NCBI GenBank assembly: GCA_027422505.1
Contig: JAPQWV010000001.1
Location: 1,550,001 to 1,614,000 of the forward strand
Reading direction: 5' to 3'
Length of the DNA stretch: 64,000 nucleotides
Source of the DNA: Craterostigma plantagineum
Lineage: Eukaryota; Streptophyta; Magnoliopsida; Lamiales; Linderniaceae
Part shown: positions 35,757-46,587 of the stretch, one piece after another
Position numbering within the stretch: the stretch's first letter is position 1
Layout of the letters: each line of letters opens with the position of its first letter
Made by a program: the position numbers and the translations under genes
The notes under the pieces: model-generated
What the model was told of the DNA's origin: nothing
The model's input: the letters and a program-made list of their open reading frames with translations, nothing else
Databases searched by the model: none

Positions 35757-35925
35757 TCAAAACCCTAAATCCGAGGCTCTAAACCCTAAACCCCGAACCC
35801 CAAAATTTTTTAAGGTTGTATCATATACTGCACAAGTTGTGGATCGTTCTCCCAAAATTTCATGTCGAAAACCCTTAATCTTAACCTCGAACCCGTAAGT
35901 CCTAAACCCCAAAAACTACCAAGAA
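35757..35925. repeat. Degenerate telomere-like repeat patch
   Basis: Words of the plant telomere type (AACCCTAAA, AAACCCTAAACCCC, CGAAAACCC, CCTAAACCCC) cluster here, interrupted and diverged. Located inside the 4.16-kb Mutator-like element. Confidence 0.5.
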
Positions 35926-36244
35926 ACCCTAGCGCATAGACGATAACAAATTACCCAGAAACCCTAGTGCATAGACAGCCATTTTATAACAAATAATACT
36001 CTATTGGTAACAATTAAACCCTTACGGGTACCACATTAAACTGCCCAGAAATTTTTTTAAGATGCCATCAGAAAATTCAGAAATTTTACGGTGGCGCGAC
36101 GAAATTTTAAGGCTGTGGGTCTCCCGAATCTACACGTATTACCTTCAATTTCAACTAGAAACATGCTTCGATTCTACAAATATTTTTATTATTTGCGTCG
36201 ATGAAATTTTAAGGCTATGGATCTCTCGAATCTACCATCGATAA

Positions 36245-36960
36245 TGTGTCAAATGTCGACGTTATTGACTCAATAAGGTAAAATAGACATCGATTTCTCA
36301 TGGGTACCTCGAATTTATATCGATTACTTGCAAGAAACGGATATTATATTTGCCCTAAATTGTGTAAAAAAAGAAATACTTATAAATTGCAAAAAATAAC
36401 AAATGTCTTATTGTTAAGGACAAATGTGGACTCATAAGTAACACATCGCTGAAAGGTAATAACACTTTTGTTGTCGTAAATAACACATTCTGCAATCAAG
36501 CAATGCACCGCGAGGAATATAACGAAAATGCAAACGACACTAAAAAACAGATGAAACTGCATAAATCTCGACGTTATGGACTCAATAAGGTAAAATAGAC
36601 CTCGATTTCTCATGGGTACTTCGAATTTATACCGATTACTTGCAAGAAGCGGATATTATGTTTTCCCTAAATTGTGTAAAAAAGAAATACTTATAACATA
36701 GAAGAAAATAACAAATGTCTTATGTTTAATAACTGACGATGACTCAGAAGTAACATATCACTGAAATTTAATAACGGTTTGTTTGTTGTAAATAACACAT
36801 CCTGCATTCGTGCAATGCACCGCGAGGAATATAACGAAAATCACAAACGACACTAGAAAGCAGCTGAAAACTGCATAAATCTAAGCGTTATTGACTCAAT
36901 AAGGTAAAATAGACCTCGATTCTCATGGGTACGTCGAATTTATACCGGTTACTTGCAATT
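36245..36960. repeat. Diverged second block of the 314-bp unit
   Basis: The same words (TGACTCAATAAGGTAAAATAGAC, CTCATGGGTAC, AATAACACATTCTGC) recur about 312 bp apart (36488 and about 36800), in the same orientation but with substitutions such as GCAATGCACCGCGAGG replacing TAATGGATCGGGAG. It lies near the other end of the 4.16-kb element. Confidence 0.78.
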
Positions 36961-37707
36961 TATGTCGAAATCTAGATTCGATTTACCATTATGTTCTCGA
37001 ATTTGCACCCTAATTAGACAAGCAAATTCTACCTCGTGCGCCGTCAATGTCATAATGAATCCAACATGACACGTCGAACCGGTTGGATGGGGCAGTCGAA
37101 TTTCTTTTGCTCGATTCAGTGTAAGAAAAATGAGTTCGATCGTTAAATGAAAAAATTCTGTTGATAACGTTTTGCAGGAGCAAAGTAACACAATATTGTT
37201 GAAAAATAACGTAACTGTTTTCTTAAGTAACAATATGCTGTAACTGTGTACCATAAAATGAAGTAAAAGTAACGCTTCATATAAGACCAAAAGAACATGT
37301 CGTGAGTTCCGCTGAAAAAAAAAAGCAAAGGGTATTTTCGTCAAAGTATATTTTTGGGTCCTTTACTCGATTTTTACAAAAATATAGGTCCCTCAAACTT
37401 GTTCTATTTCTGACAGGGCCTGACGGCTAAATAAAAACTTTAGGGGGGCCTGAACTGAAATTTTCCCTTCTTTTTATTTGAACAGGCCCAAACCTATGGC
37501 CCGAATAATCAATAACGACACAAGCAGGTACCTTCCGTCCCCACACTCTGCCTTCTTCAGTTATCAGTCACCACTGCACATGCAGAAGCAGCAGAACATT
37601 TAACAAAAAATCCACCACGTACCTAATTCAATTCACACGCATTGAGAACAATAATATATAGCGTTTTCTCCTCTTTCTCTTTGAATGATCGATCAACCAC
37701 ACCAACA

Positions 37708-38682
37708 ATGAGAAAAAGCAGCCATCCGAAGATCAAAACCAGCCCAACCCCTCAGCTTTTCTCCTGCGGATTCTTCCGCCAATGCACCCAAACCGTCCTC
37801 TCTCCCACCACCGCCGCTCCGCCTCCCCTCCCCCGGGAGCCTCCTCCTCCTCCGCCTCCGCCGCGGCCGACGAAGACTCCTCAAGCTCAGCTGCCCAATG
37901 AGTCCTCCTCCTCATCATCGTCCAACAGCGCTTCTCAGAGTTTCACGCAGTGGAAGTTCCCCGTCGCAAACTCACCGCCACCACCACCAACGGCGACGAT
38001 GATCCCGAGCTCAACTTCGAAGCAAGTCCAAGCGCCGGCGTCACCGAAGATCGTCGGCGTTGACCTGGAGGAGCTGTACCGCGAGGCGGAGGTGCGTCTT
38101 GAGTCCGGTTCAAATTCCGATCGGGTCGAGGCGGTTCGGATCCTCGACAGGGCGCTGACATCCGGCGCGCGCGCAGCGGCGTGCCCTGCGGTGGTGGTGG
38201 CCGGTGTGACGGCGTGTCTGAGGGAGGGGGTGTCCCGACGTTCGGCGAGCAAGGTTCTGCTGGCGCTGTGCCTGGAGGTGGAGAATCGGCTCCCGGCGGT
38301 GGAGGCCGGGGCTGTGTCGGCGGTGGTGGAGGCTCTGGCGGATTCTGACGCCGACGGTTCCGCCGTGGAGAGATCTCTTGCGGCGCTGGAGCTGCTTTGC
38401 ACGACGACTGAGGGAGCCAGCGAGGTCAGGGCACACGCGCTGGCGGTGCCGATGATGGTGCAGGTGATGGGACGCGCCGACGGGCGAGGGAAGGAGCACG
38501 CGATAAGCGTGCTTACCGTGATATACGAAGGTATGGACGACGCGGGAACGGTGGCGCCGCCGAGGGAGGTGGCGCGTGCGGTGATGCTGGCGCTGCAAGG
38601 GGAGTGTAGTGCGAGAGGTAGGAGAAAGGGAGGACAGCTACTGAAAATCTTGCAAGGGAATGGACGGTTGGATTTCGATTGA
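37708..38682 (+). CDS. ARM-repeat protein resembling the C-terminal half of plant U-box ligases
   Basis: Single exon, 324 residues, starting at MRKSSHPKIKTSPTPQLFSC; an upstream in-frame TTG is not needed. Residues about 35-110 are a Pro- and Ser-rich low-complexity linker (runs of P and S). From about 125 the sequence is Ala/Leu-rich helical repeat: EELYREAEVRLESGSNSDRVEAVRILDRAL, then RSASKVLLALCLEVENRL, then SAVERSLAALELLCTTTEGASEVRAHALAVPMMVQVM, and RGKEHAISVLTVIY. This is the ARM pattern of PUB-type ligases, but there is no U-box (no PI-x-CPI..LMKDPV). It could therefore bind partners without ubiquitin ligase activity, or be an ancient non-U-box relative. The GC-rich coding region stands out from the AT-rich neighbourhood. 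I do not recognise a specific orthologue. Confidence 0.8.
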   Translation: MRKSSHPKIKTSPTPQLFSCGFFRQCTQTVLSPTTAAPPPLPREPPPPPPPPRPTKTPQAQLPNESSSSSSSNSASQSFTQWKFPVANSPPPPPTATMIPSSTSKQVQAPASPKIVGVDLEELYREAEVRLESGSNSDRVEAVRILDRALTSGARAAACPAVVVAGVTACLREGVSRRSASKVLLALCLEVENRLPAVEAGAVSAVVEALADSDADGSAVERSLAALELLCTTTEGASEVRAHALAVPMMVQVMGRADGRGKEHAISVLTVIYEGMDDAGTVAPPREVARAVMLALQGECSARGRRKGGQLLKILQGNGRLDFD

Positions 38683-39212
38683 AACGAAGGGCTTAGATTT
38701 GAGTCAATGCAATTGCCGAATTGTGCACAGAGAGAGAGGGACGTGTGATATGAATTATGATGGATATCTTTCATTGTTTGCTATCCTTTTCTTTCCCACG
38801 TGCCCAAATCATGACTCACGTGCTATGTAATATATCGTTTTTAAGTTGAAATAAAAAAGAAAAACAAGCACAAAGTCGAACGCTTCGGTCTAACATGGAA
38901 AACGTGAACGGCCCAATTAGAATAAAGCCCATTATAAATGTCAATATCCTTATCCCCATTGATAGATTTTCTGGGAATCATAGTTATTTCATGATGCTCC
39001 ACGTCACTTTATTTCGCCTTCTCTCTGTTTTTTCTTTATTTCGCAGCTACAAATCACATCGATCTTCGAATCTAATTCCACATTGATTCACTCAATTGCT
39101 GCGCCGAAATCATATCTCCATTTGCACTGATGAAAATATCTCTGCCCAGCTATTGTCTTTTTGTTTTAGTTGATAACTGAGTTGTGTAGCTAGCTGAGAC
39201 TTGTTTTTTTCA

Positions 39213-42200
39213 ATGGCGGCATCATACTTTATACAGAACCCGTTTATGATTAATGCTCATTTACATGAAGATTCGAGATTGTTGTCTTCCAATGTGGATT
39301 TTTCAGCTAAAAGTTTTCCTTTGAGCGCTGAATTATCAAGAGTCAGCTTGAGGCGCCCGAGTTTGATTTATCCTTATGCCTCAAAGGTATTTGTATGTTC
39401 CGTAGGATGATTTCCTTTGTTGTTTTGGTTACCTAAATTGTCCTAGATGCTTTTCCATGCGAAAACGTTTCAATGCTTATCTTCGTACTGGATAATCGTT
39501 ATGAATATCTATCATTATCTTCATTGCTTTCTCTTCTGCAGCGTGACTTTTATAGTTCGTGCGTTTATCGTTAGTATTTCGACGCTTATTTTTAAATGTG
39601 GAAAGAGATTATTTTTTCTCTTCTCACATAAAAACGTTGTGAGACTGAGAAACGTGAAGGGATTGGTGTCTTTAATGATTTGTGGAGTACTTCCCCCTTT
39701 TCGATTACTAGTTGGTAAAGAGGACTATGGATTCTTTCAATACAATGATATCTTGCAAAATTTTCAAGTACACTATAAAATATTGGAATATTTGGAACCG
39801 AAATGTGTTTGAGATAAACACCACACAGCGCCAATATTGGTTGTTGATGGAAGAAATATCTTTGAATCTGCATAGACTTACTTATCTTTACCCATTGTCA
39901 CAGCTTGGCTTAATTCTGTAATTTGATTGCTTGAATGTTACTGGAGAATATCAAAGAATGTAAGAGGAGTAACTTGATTGCTTATTTTTTATGTGACTGA
40001 TTTCTAGCATCCTTTTGTTGATTATCCTAGTCATGATAGATGCTACTGATAGTTCCATCTTCACTCTTACCAAGTTGAGGGAGCATTAGGAAGATAGTAC
40101 AAGGATGAGAACAACTATTGCTTACGATTTATACCAAACTTCTTTTCTTGATATATAGGGATATAATGCTCGTGTGCAATGCGTATACAACGCTGATGGT
40201 CCAATGGATGAAAAGATGCCGACTCCGTTGCTTGATATGATTGATAATCCCATGCATTTGAAAAACCTAACTCCTAAGGTTAGATCGATAAGTCCATTAC
40301 CTTTCGGATTTAAAAACAGTATTGAAGTTCACAAAATATCACATCACTTTCGTATGCAGGAACTAAAGCAGCTAGCTCATGAGATTCGTTTGGAAATACT
40401 TTCAATGTCAAAATCTCAAAAATCTGCCAGGGACAGTTTATCAGTGGTAGAATTAACAGTTGCAATTCATCACGTGTTTCACGCACCAGTGGACAAAATA
40501 CTTTGGGATATTTCAGATCAGGTGAGATACATATGAAACATAACCATAGATGCTTCTTTTAAACTGGTGTTTTAATTCAGTAGTTGGCAATGCTAAACAA
40601 CTGTTTTCACATTGCATTTTTTCAATAGATAAACATCTGTTTTATGGCTTCTGTATGTTGACATACAGACATATGCTCATAAGCTTCTCACTGGGAGAAG
40701 ACCTTCGCACGAAGCTAGACCATTGGACGATCTTTCTAATATTACATGCCGCAGTGAGTTCGATCCATTTGGGGTAGGGCATGGTTGTAGCAGCATATCC
40801 TCGGGACTTGGTAATGTATACTAACTCTCTTGTCCTCCATCATATGGTCATTAACTTGCATGTTTGTACTATCCTATTCGCTAATGTTAATTGTTGTACT
40901 ATAACCGTTAAAGTTGAGGATTCTGAAAGGCAATTGATATTATTTAAAGTACCCTTTTTTGTTGATAGAGTTAGTATGATTCTCTCAACAAATCAAAGAA
41001 CCCTCTCGCGTGTGACATGATTTCATGAACGTCTCTGATAAGATGGTGTGTAGTTATTAATATTCTTGGTTGGATTTATCATATGTAATGATAACGTTTT
41101 TCCAGGATTGGCTGTTGCGCGTGATATTAAAGGAAAGCGAGAACGTGTGGTTTCGGTGATTAGCAACGAGACTACCATGGCCGGGCAGCTTTATGAGGCT
41201 ATGAGCAACGCGGGTTATTTAGATGCAAATATGATCGTGATATTGAATGATAGTCGTCACTCCTTGCATCCGAAGCTTGAGCAAGCCGCCACAACACCGG
41301 TCAACGCTCTCTCCAGTACTCTGAGCAAGCTGCAATCGAGCAAAATGTTCAGAAAATTCAGACAACTCGCCAAGGTGATGATCCACGCAGTCACCCTTGT
41401 CAGCTTTTCTAACTAACAATCGTTACCAATAATAAACTCCAGCAATTCTTTATGCAGTGGCAATGACCTTACTAAATGATGAATTTTCTTTTTCAGAGTT
41501 TAACCAAGAAAATTGGTCGTGGAATGTATGAGTGGGCCGCCAAAATTGATGAGTATGTTCGCGGTATGGTGGGCCCACCAGGATCGACTCTCTTTGAAGA
41601 ACTCGGGCTGTACTATATTGGCCCGGTCGACGGACATAACATTGATGATCTTGTGTGTGTCTTACACGAGGTGGCATCGTTGGATTCAATGGGACCTGTC
41701 CTACTTCATGTCATAACTAAGGAAGATAATCTTATCGAAGAAAACCATGTAACTAAACTACCAAAAGATAGCCAAGGTTCGGGTACATCCAAGGCTGAAC
41801 AAATACCCCACAACTCTCAGCCCGAGACATACAGCGATCGCTTTGTGAAGGCTTTGATAGCAGAGTCAGAGAAAGACGAAGACATTGTGGTCGTCCACGC
41901 CGGTTATGGAACGGAGGCATCATTTATCTCATTGAAAGATAATTTGAGGGACAGATTCTTCGACGTTGGCATGGCCGAGCAACACGCAGTTACATTCTCC
42001 GCCGGCCTAGCATGCGGAGGACTGAAGCCTTTCTGCATAATCCCATCAGCGTTTCTACAACGAGCTTATGATCAGGTCTGAACGATACTCACCCCTGTTA
42101 TTCATACAAAACCCGAGCTACCTTACAAATTTTGCTTTCTTACAAACATATTTTAGGTAGTTCACGACGTCGACCGACAGAAAATCCCAGTGAGATTTGT

Positions 42201-43056
42201 CATAACAAGCGCTGGCTTGGTAGGATCAGAAGGTGCAACCCACACGGGGGCATTCGACATAACATTCATGTCTAATTTGCCAAACATGATTGTGATGGCA
42301 CCATCTGACGAGATTGAGCTCGCTCGTATGGTGAATTTCGCCGCCCAAGTCGACGATAGGCCCATTTGCTTTCGCTACCCTCGAGGCGCCACTGCTAATA
42401 CGAATCCCAATCTGTGCCTTGGAGAACCAATCGAGGTAAGGCATTTTTTTCTCAGCTAAATGTTTCGACGTTCAGAATAGTAAGGCTTATGTTTACCTTT
42501 TTATGCCATAGATTGGTAAGGGGAAGATACTCAGAGAGGGCAAAGACATTGCTTTGTTAGGATACGGTTCCATGGTACAGAATTGCCTCGTCTCTCATTC
42601 GCTTCTCGCCGATCTTGGCATTGACGTTACTGTGGCCGATGCAAGATTCTGCAAGCCGCTCGATATAGAGCTTGTTAGGACTCTGTGCAAAAACCATAAA
42701 TTCCTTATAACCGTTGAGGAAGGCTCCATTGGAGGCTTCGGAGCGCACATCGCTCAGTTTATCTCCCTCGACGGGCAGCTCGACGCAGGAATTAAAGTAC
42801 GCATTTTAATGTTGTATTGAACGAAATTGTCGGTCTTCGTCGTGCGAAGGAAATATTTTTACGTGTGTTCTCAAGTTGGTTTTTTTTTGTTCTGTTTTTG
42901 TATCAGTGGCGTCCCATCACATTGCCTGACAACTACATCGAGGGCGGTTCGCCGAAGGACCAGCTTTCTCGGGCCGGGCTGACGGGCAATCACATAGCTG
43001 CGACCGCCTTGAACCTCCTCGGACGAACTAGAGATGCCCTCCTTTTGATGCGCTGA
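39213..43056 (+). CDS. DXS3: 1-Deoxyxylulose-5-phosphate synthase, clade 3 (DXS3-like)
   Basis: Plastid transketolase-like enzyme of the MEP isoprenoid pathway family. Eight exons: 39213-39386, 40159-40521, 40669-40810, 41106-41374, 41497-42075, 42157-42435, 42512-42796, 42907-43056; they sum to 746 residues in frame. Residues about 1-55 look like a transit peptide. The phosphate/His region [22 protein letters not shown], and the catalytic-Glu motif [14 protein letters not shown] are conserved. The ThDP/Mg signature is not: canonical GDG is SNE ([16 protein letters not shown]) and NDN is NDS (VILNDSRH). DRAG is changed to TSAG. These changes are the known features of clade-3 DXS, whose DXS activity is doubted. 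Intact exons suggest it is expressed and has a role other than standard DXS catalysis. Confidence 0.93.
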
Positions 43057-43189
43057 TTTACATGTTGGGTATTTTTTTTATGTATGTATGCAATGCCAAT
43101 TCCCAATAGTTGAGGAGATCATATTTTGTTGTGAAGAAGAAATTCCATGTACAGCAGCATCGTTGTATTGAACTGAGAACATGGGTAGT

Positions 43190-43418
43190 TCAATCTTTCT
43201 TGCGGCCCTTAAGAAAAGCCCGGTCCGTTTCAAGGCCCGGAGAAAGACCAAGTGTATTGGGCTTTCAAGGCCCAACGTTCGCGATTTCAAATGTCGAAAC
43301 TAAGAGATCTTAACAGTTTGATCGGACGGCTAAGATTGTCGCGTTCGATTAAAGCTACGAAAAAACCCTCTTAGAACTTGCGAGTCATTGTTGTTGTTGG
43401 GTAGCGGGCAGTATAAAT
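43190..43418 (+). promoter_or_regulatory. Ran promoter elements: site II, telo-box and TATA box
   Basis: Site-II type motifs TGGGCT (43258-43263) and its complement-like GGCCCA (43269-43274), a telo-box-like AAACCCT (43363-43369) and a TATA box TATAAAT (43412-43418) lie in the expected order about 100-250 bp upstream of the Ran ATG. This combination is typical of plant housekeeping and ribosomal-protein promoters. Confidence 0.6.
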
Positions 43419-43509
43419 ACGCACGAGCTGACTGTGTTGAGTTGTGTTAGTCTTGCGAAAGTTTCTCCTCTCCAATTCTCTGACCCAAGAGTTTTAGGCA
43501 TCGAATCGA

Positions 43510-44814
43510 ATGGTGAGGCTGCAGTTTTTCTCCGAGTTCTTTATGGATTTAATATTTTGCGACTTATTTCTATTTTCTGCGTTTGGATTTTAGGCGTTGC
43601 CGAATCAACAGACCGTCGATTATCCGAGCTTCAAGCTTGTCATTGTTGGCGATGGTGGAACAGGTAATGTTTACGATTTTCCTTGAGATGAAAAATCCTA
43701 TTTTCACACTCTTCAGTTTCTAGGCAGCTGTTTTTATTCCGAAGAAGTACCGCTTCAGCTGATTTCTGTTATACGGATATGCTCTCTTTCTCCTTCAGCT
43801 TTACTCAGCCAGTTGTAGCTTAATTGGTTTAATTGGATTGCGTTATTCTTTATCTATTTCTTTGATTCTTGCAGGGAAAACCACGTTTGTGAAAAGGCAT
43901 CTTACTGGTGAATTCGAAAAGAAATACGAACGTAAGATTGACTGAGGCGGTGATTACTGTTTCCGATTCGTGATCGTGTTTTATTTAAATCGATTTACTT
44001 TATTCTGCAGCAACTATCGGCGTTGAAGTTCATCCTCTGGATTTCTTTACGAACTGCGGGAAAATTAGATTCTATTGCTGGGACACTGCTGGTCAGGAGA
44101 AGTTCGGCGGGCTCAGGGATGGATATTAGTAAGTGACTATTTGGTTAAAAAAATTGGAACATGTTAGCTGTTAATTTAAGCTAAGTGAAAGAAATTCGTT
44201 TGTTTGATTGCTGCAGTATCCATGGACAATGTGCCATCATTATGTTCGATGTCACTGCTCGCTTGACTTACAAGAACGTCCCAACATGGCACCGTGATCT
44301 TTGCAGGTATATTGGCTTCCGTCTCATCTCACCTCACTTAAATAAGCTTGCAGAAGAACTTGGATTTAATTAATTGAAAATCATGCTCTTTTTCAGGGTA
44401 TGTGAGAACATTCCAATTGTTCTTTGTGGCAACAAGGTCGATGTCAAGAACAGGCAGGTTAAGGCAAAGCAAGTGACTTTCCACCGCAAAAAGAACCTTC
44501 AGTACTATGAGATATCAGCAAAGAGCAACTACAACTTCGAGAAACCATTCTTGTACCTTGCTAGGAAACTCGCAGGGTACGTTCTCTTATTACAAAAAGC
44601 CGTTCTTTATATGTTCAGTTAAGATTGATGGGCATATCGTAATTGGTGCGTATATATCTAACGCAGAGATGCAAACTTGCACTTCGTTGAGTCACCTGCG
44701 CTCGCCCCGCCAGAGGTGGAAATCGATCATGCATTGCAGCAGCAACACGAGGCTGAGCTCCTTAATGCTATGAATCAACCACTTCCCGACGACGATGACG
44801 ATGCGTTTGAATGA
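43510..44814 (+). CDS. RAN: Ran small GTPase
   Basis: Nuclear transport GTPase that carries GTP-bound cargo receptors out of the nucleus and sets spindle and nuclear-envelope assembly. Exons: 43510-43512 (ATG alone), 43594-43663, 43875-43931, 44011-44128, 44217-44306, 44397-44576, 44667-44814; total 221 residues in frame, the usual plant Ran length. G1 is GDGGTGKTT, switch [12 protein letters not shown]3 [11 protein letters not shown]4 NKVD and G5 [12 protein letters not shown]. The C-terminus [21 protein letters not shown] has the acidic DDDDDAFE tail typical of plant Ran. Lacks a prenylation motif, as expected. No anomalies. Confidence 0.97.
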
Positions 44815-45197
44815 AAGGAGGAGATTGGAAGTTAATGTTTCGGATGTTTCTTTTGGAATTTCTGTTTTGAATTCGAATTTTTTCAGATAGTTTATTGGTA
44901 ATTTCGGAGGGATATATGCTCTGGTCTTCACGGTATCATATTATATCTTTCTATGAGAATCTTATTTGTCAATCTTATGCTTGTTATATTGCTGGAGATG
45001 CTAAGCAATGTTCTGCTGTTTGATGGGCTTATGGACTTGGTATAGACTTTAGTGCAAAAAGATGTCATATAAATATATTTTATGGGCTATATAAACTAGG
45101 GACCCAATATTGTGATAGTGGAATTGAATTTTTGATTAGGGATGAACTATGAAGTCGTCAAAAGATTTGGCCGGATTCAAAGACAAAACTTCGTCAT

Positions 45198-45986
45198 TAG
45201 GGTTGCAAATGAATCAAATCTTTTTGTTCGATTCGAAATTTAAGGTTCGGATTCGAAATTTTAGAATAACAAATCCGAATAAAAATATTTTTTTCGATTC
45301 AAATAATTTTCGAATAAGAATACAATATGGCAATATTCGATTCGAATTTTATTAGAATATTCGATTAGAATAATATAGTAAATATTAAATAATATATATT
45401 ATAGATATTTGTAGTTAAACTAACATGTTAATATGAATGAAATACTTAAAATAATATATTATATATATGGCCAAAAAAACCCACATGATTTAATTGAATA
45501 TTTTGTTAAACTAATAAACAATTAAAATTAAAGCAAAAGCCCTAGACGATTGGATTACTTCTTGCAATAATTTGAGCGTCACCATAATTCTGCTCTCCCG
45601 TGAACAGCCACCTATGGCCTCCACCAGTCGCATCTCTCTCACGACCACCAGAAGTCGGCTCTCCCTCAGGCTTCGAGTGCCAGACTCACGTAAAGCAAAA
45701 GATATTTTTGTGCTATCGTATGATGTATTGGATAACCTAATGATATGTCCATCTACGACGTAACTTTTTGTGTTATTTGTTTTCTTAAAACATGTTTTCT
45801 GAAAAAAATTTATTCGTATCCGAATATTCGAATATTCGCAATATATTCGAATATATGATCAAATAGAATATGAATCAATTTTAGTAGTCGAATAATAAAA
45901 GAATATGAATATGAATATTCGGAAAATAAAAGAATACAAATGAAATATGACGGTATTCGACTCGATTCGATTCGTTTGCAACCCCA
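45198..45986. mobile_element. hAT-like element, 789 bp, in the Ran-CPL3 spacer
   Basis: Terminal inverted repeats TAGGGTTGCAAATGAATC and, inverted, TGGGGTTGCAAACGAATC. The flanking 8-mers TTCGTCAT (45190-45197) and CTCGTCAT (45987-45994) match in seven of eight positions. Subterminal zones are rich in TTCGAAT/ATTCGAA words. Non-coding. The flanking spacer 44815-45189 and 45995-46587 holds no other recognisable element. Confidence 0.82.
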
Positions 45987-46587
45987 CTCGTCATAATGTA
46001 TCTGATTATTTAGATAACTCGTACGTATTTCATGTGATAACCTCAGCACTGACCTAAGCGAGAAAGTAATTTATATACATCAATCAATAAAAATAACAGT
46101 AATTGGCGTTCGTTCTATAAGAAACGCGAAAACCCTCGTTAGCTTTGATGATACAATATTCAATCCTCTGAACACGGCTGTGGTTCATGCGGTCCAGATC
46201 TGATCCCTCGACAACGTAATTCACCTAGATTCGGCCTGATACTTCTGCCAAGATTATTATTGATTCGGTCACGCCAAATTTTGTTCGATTTCGACTGCAA
46301 TTAAAAAGGGCAAACTGATTACGGGGGAGCTCAAGGCTCAATTTGCTTGAGATCTATATCCGATCCAAAATTAGTTGTTTGGAAAACTACAACATCGACT
46401 TTACGAGTTCTGAAAATCACCGAGAATTTGTTTCGGGCAAAATTGAGAATTTTTCAGTATATTTCCCTTCATATTCGCGTTGATTAATTTCGTTCGTGAT
46501 CTAGCCTGTTGCTTTCTCTCTGGGGTTTCTATCCTTTGTTAATTAAAGAGTGAATCGAATAAAAGTTGTTGCTTTGCTGTTACAAAT

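Larger units (their letters stand above)
33306..37467. mobile_element. Large non-autonomous Mutator-like element, 4,162 bp
   Basis: The left tip GGGTTAATTTAGGTTCAGGCCC is matched, inverted, by the right tip GGGAAAATTTCAGTTCAGGCCC. Exact 9-bp target duplications TTCTTTTTA occupy 33297-33305 and 37468-37476. Both subterminal zones keep the same order of words (GTTCAGGCCCTATTTA; GACATATTCACCC against GACGAAAATACCC). There is no transposase and no recognisable captured gene. Most of the interior is AT-rich repeat, including two blocks of a roughly 314-bp tandem unit. It begins 44 bp after the end of the preceding Mutator-type MITE. Confidence 0.85.

Noticed and set aside
37693..38774. Several long open frames antisense to the ARM-repeat gene
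   Set aside because: GC-rich coding regions produce such shadow frames; their composition (R/H/S-rich) is not protein-like.
38895..39086. Small gene upstream of DXS3
   Set aside because: A short frame within the AT-rich DXS3 promoter with no conserved motif. Treated as promoter.
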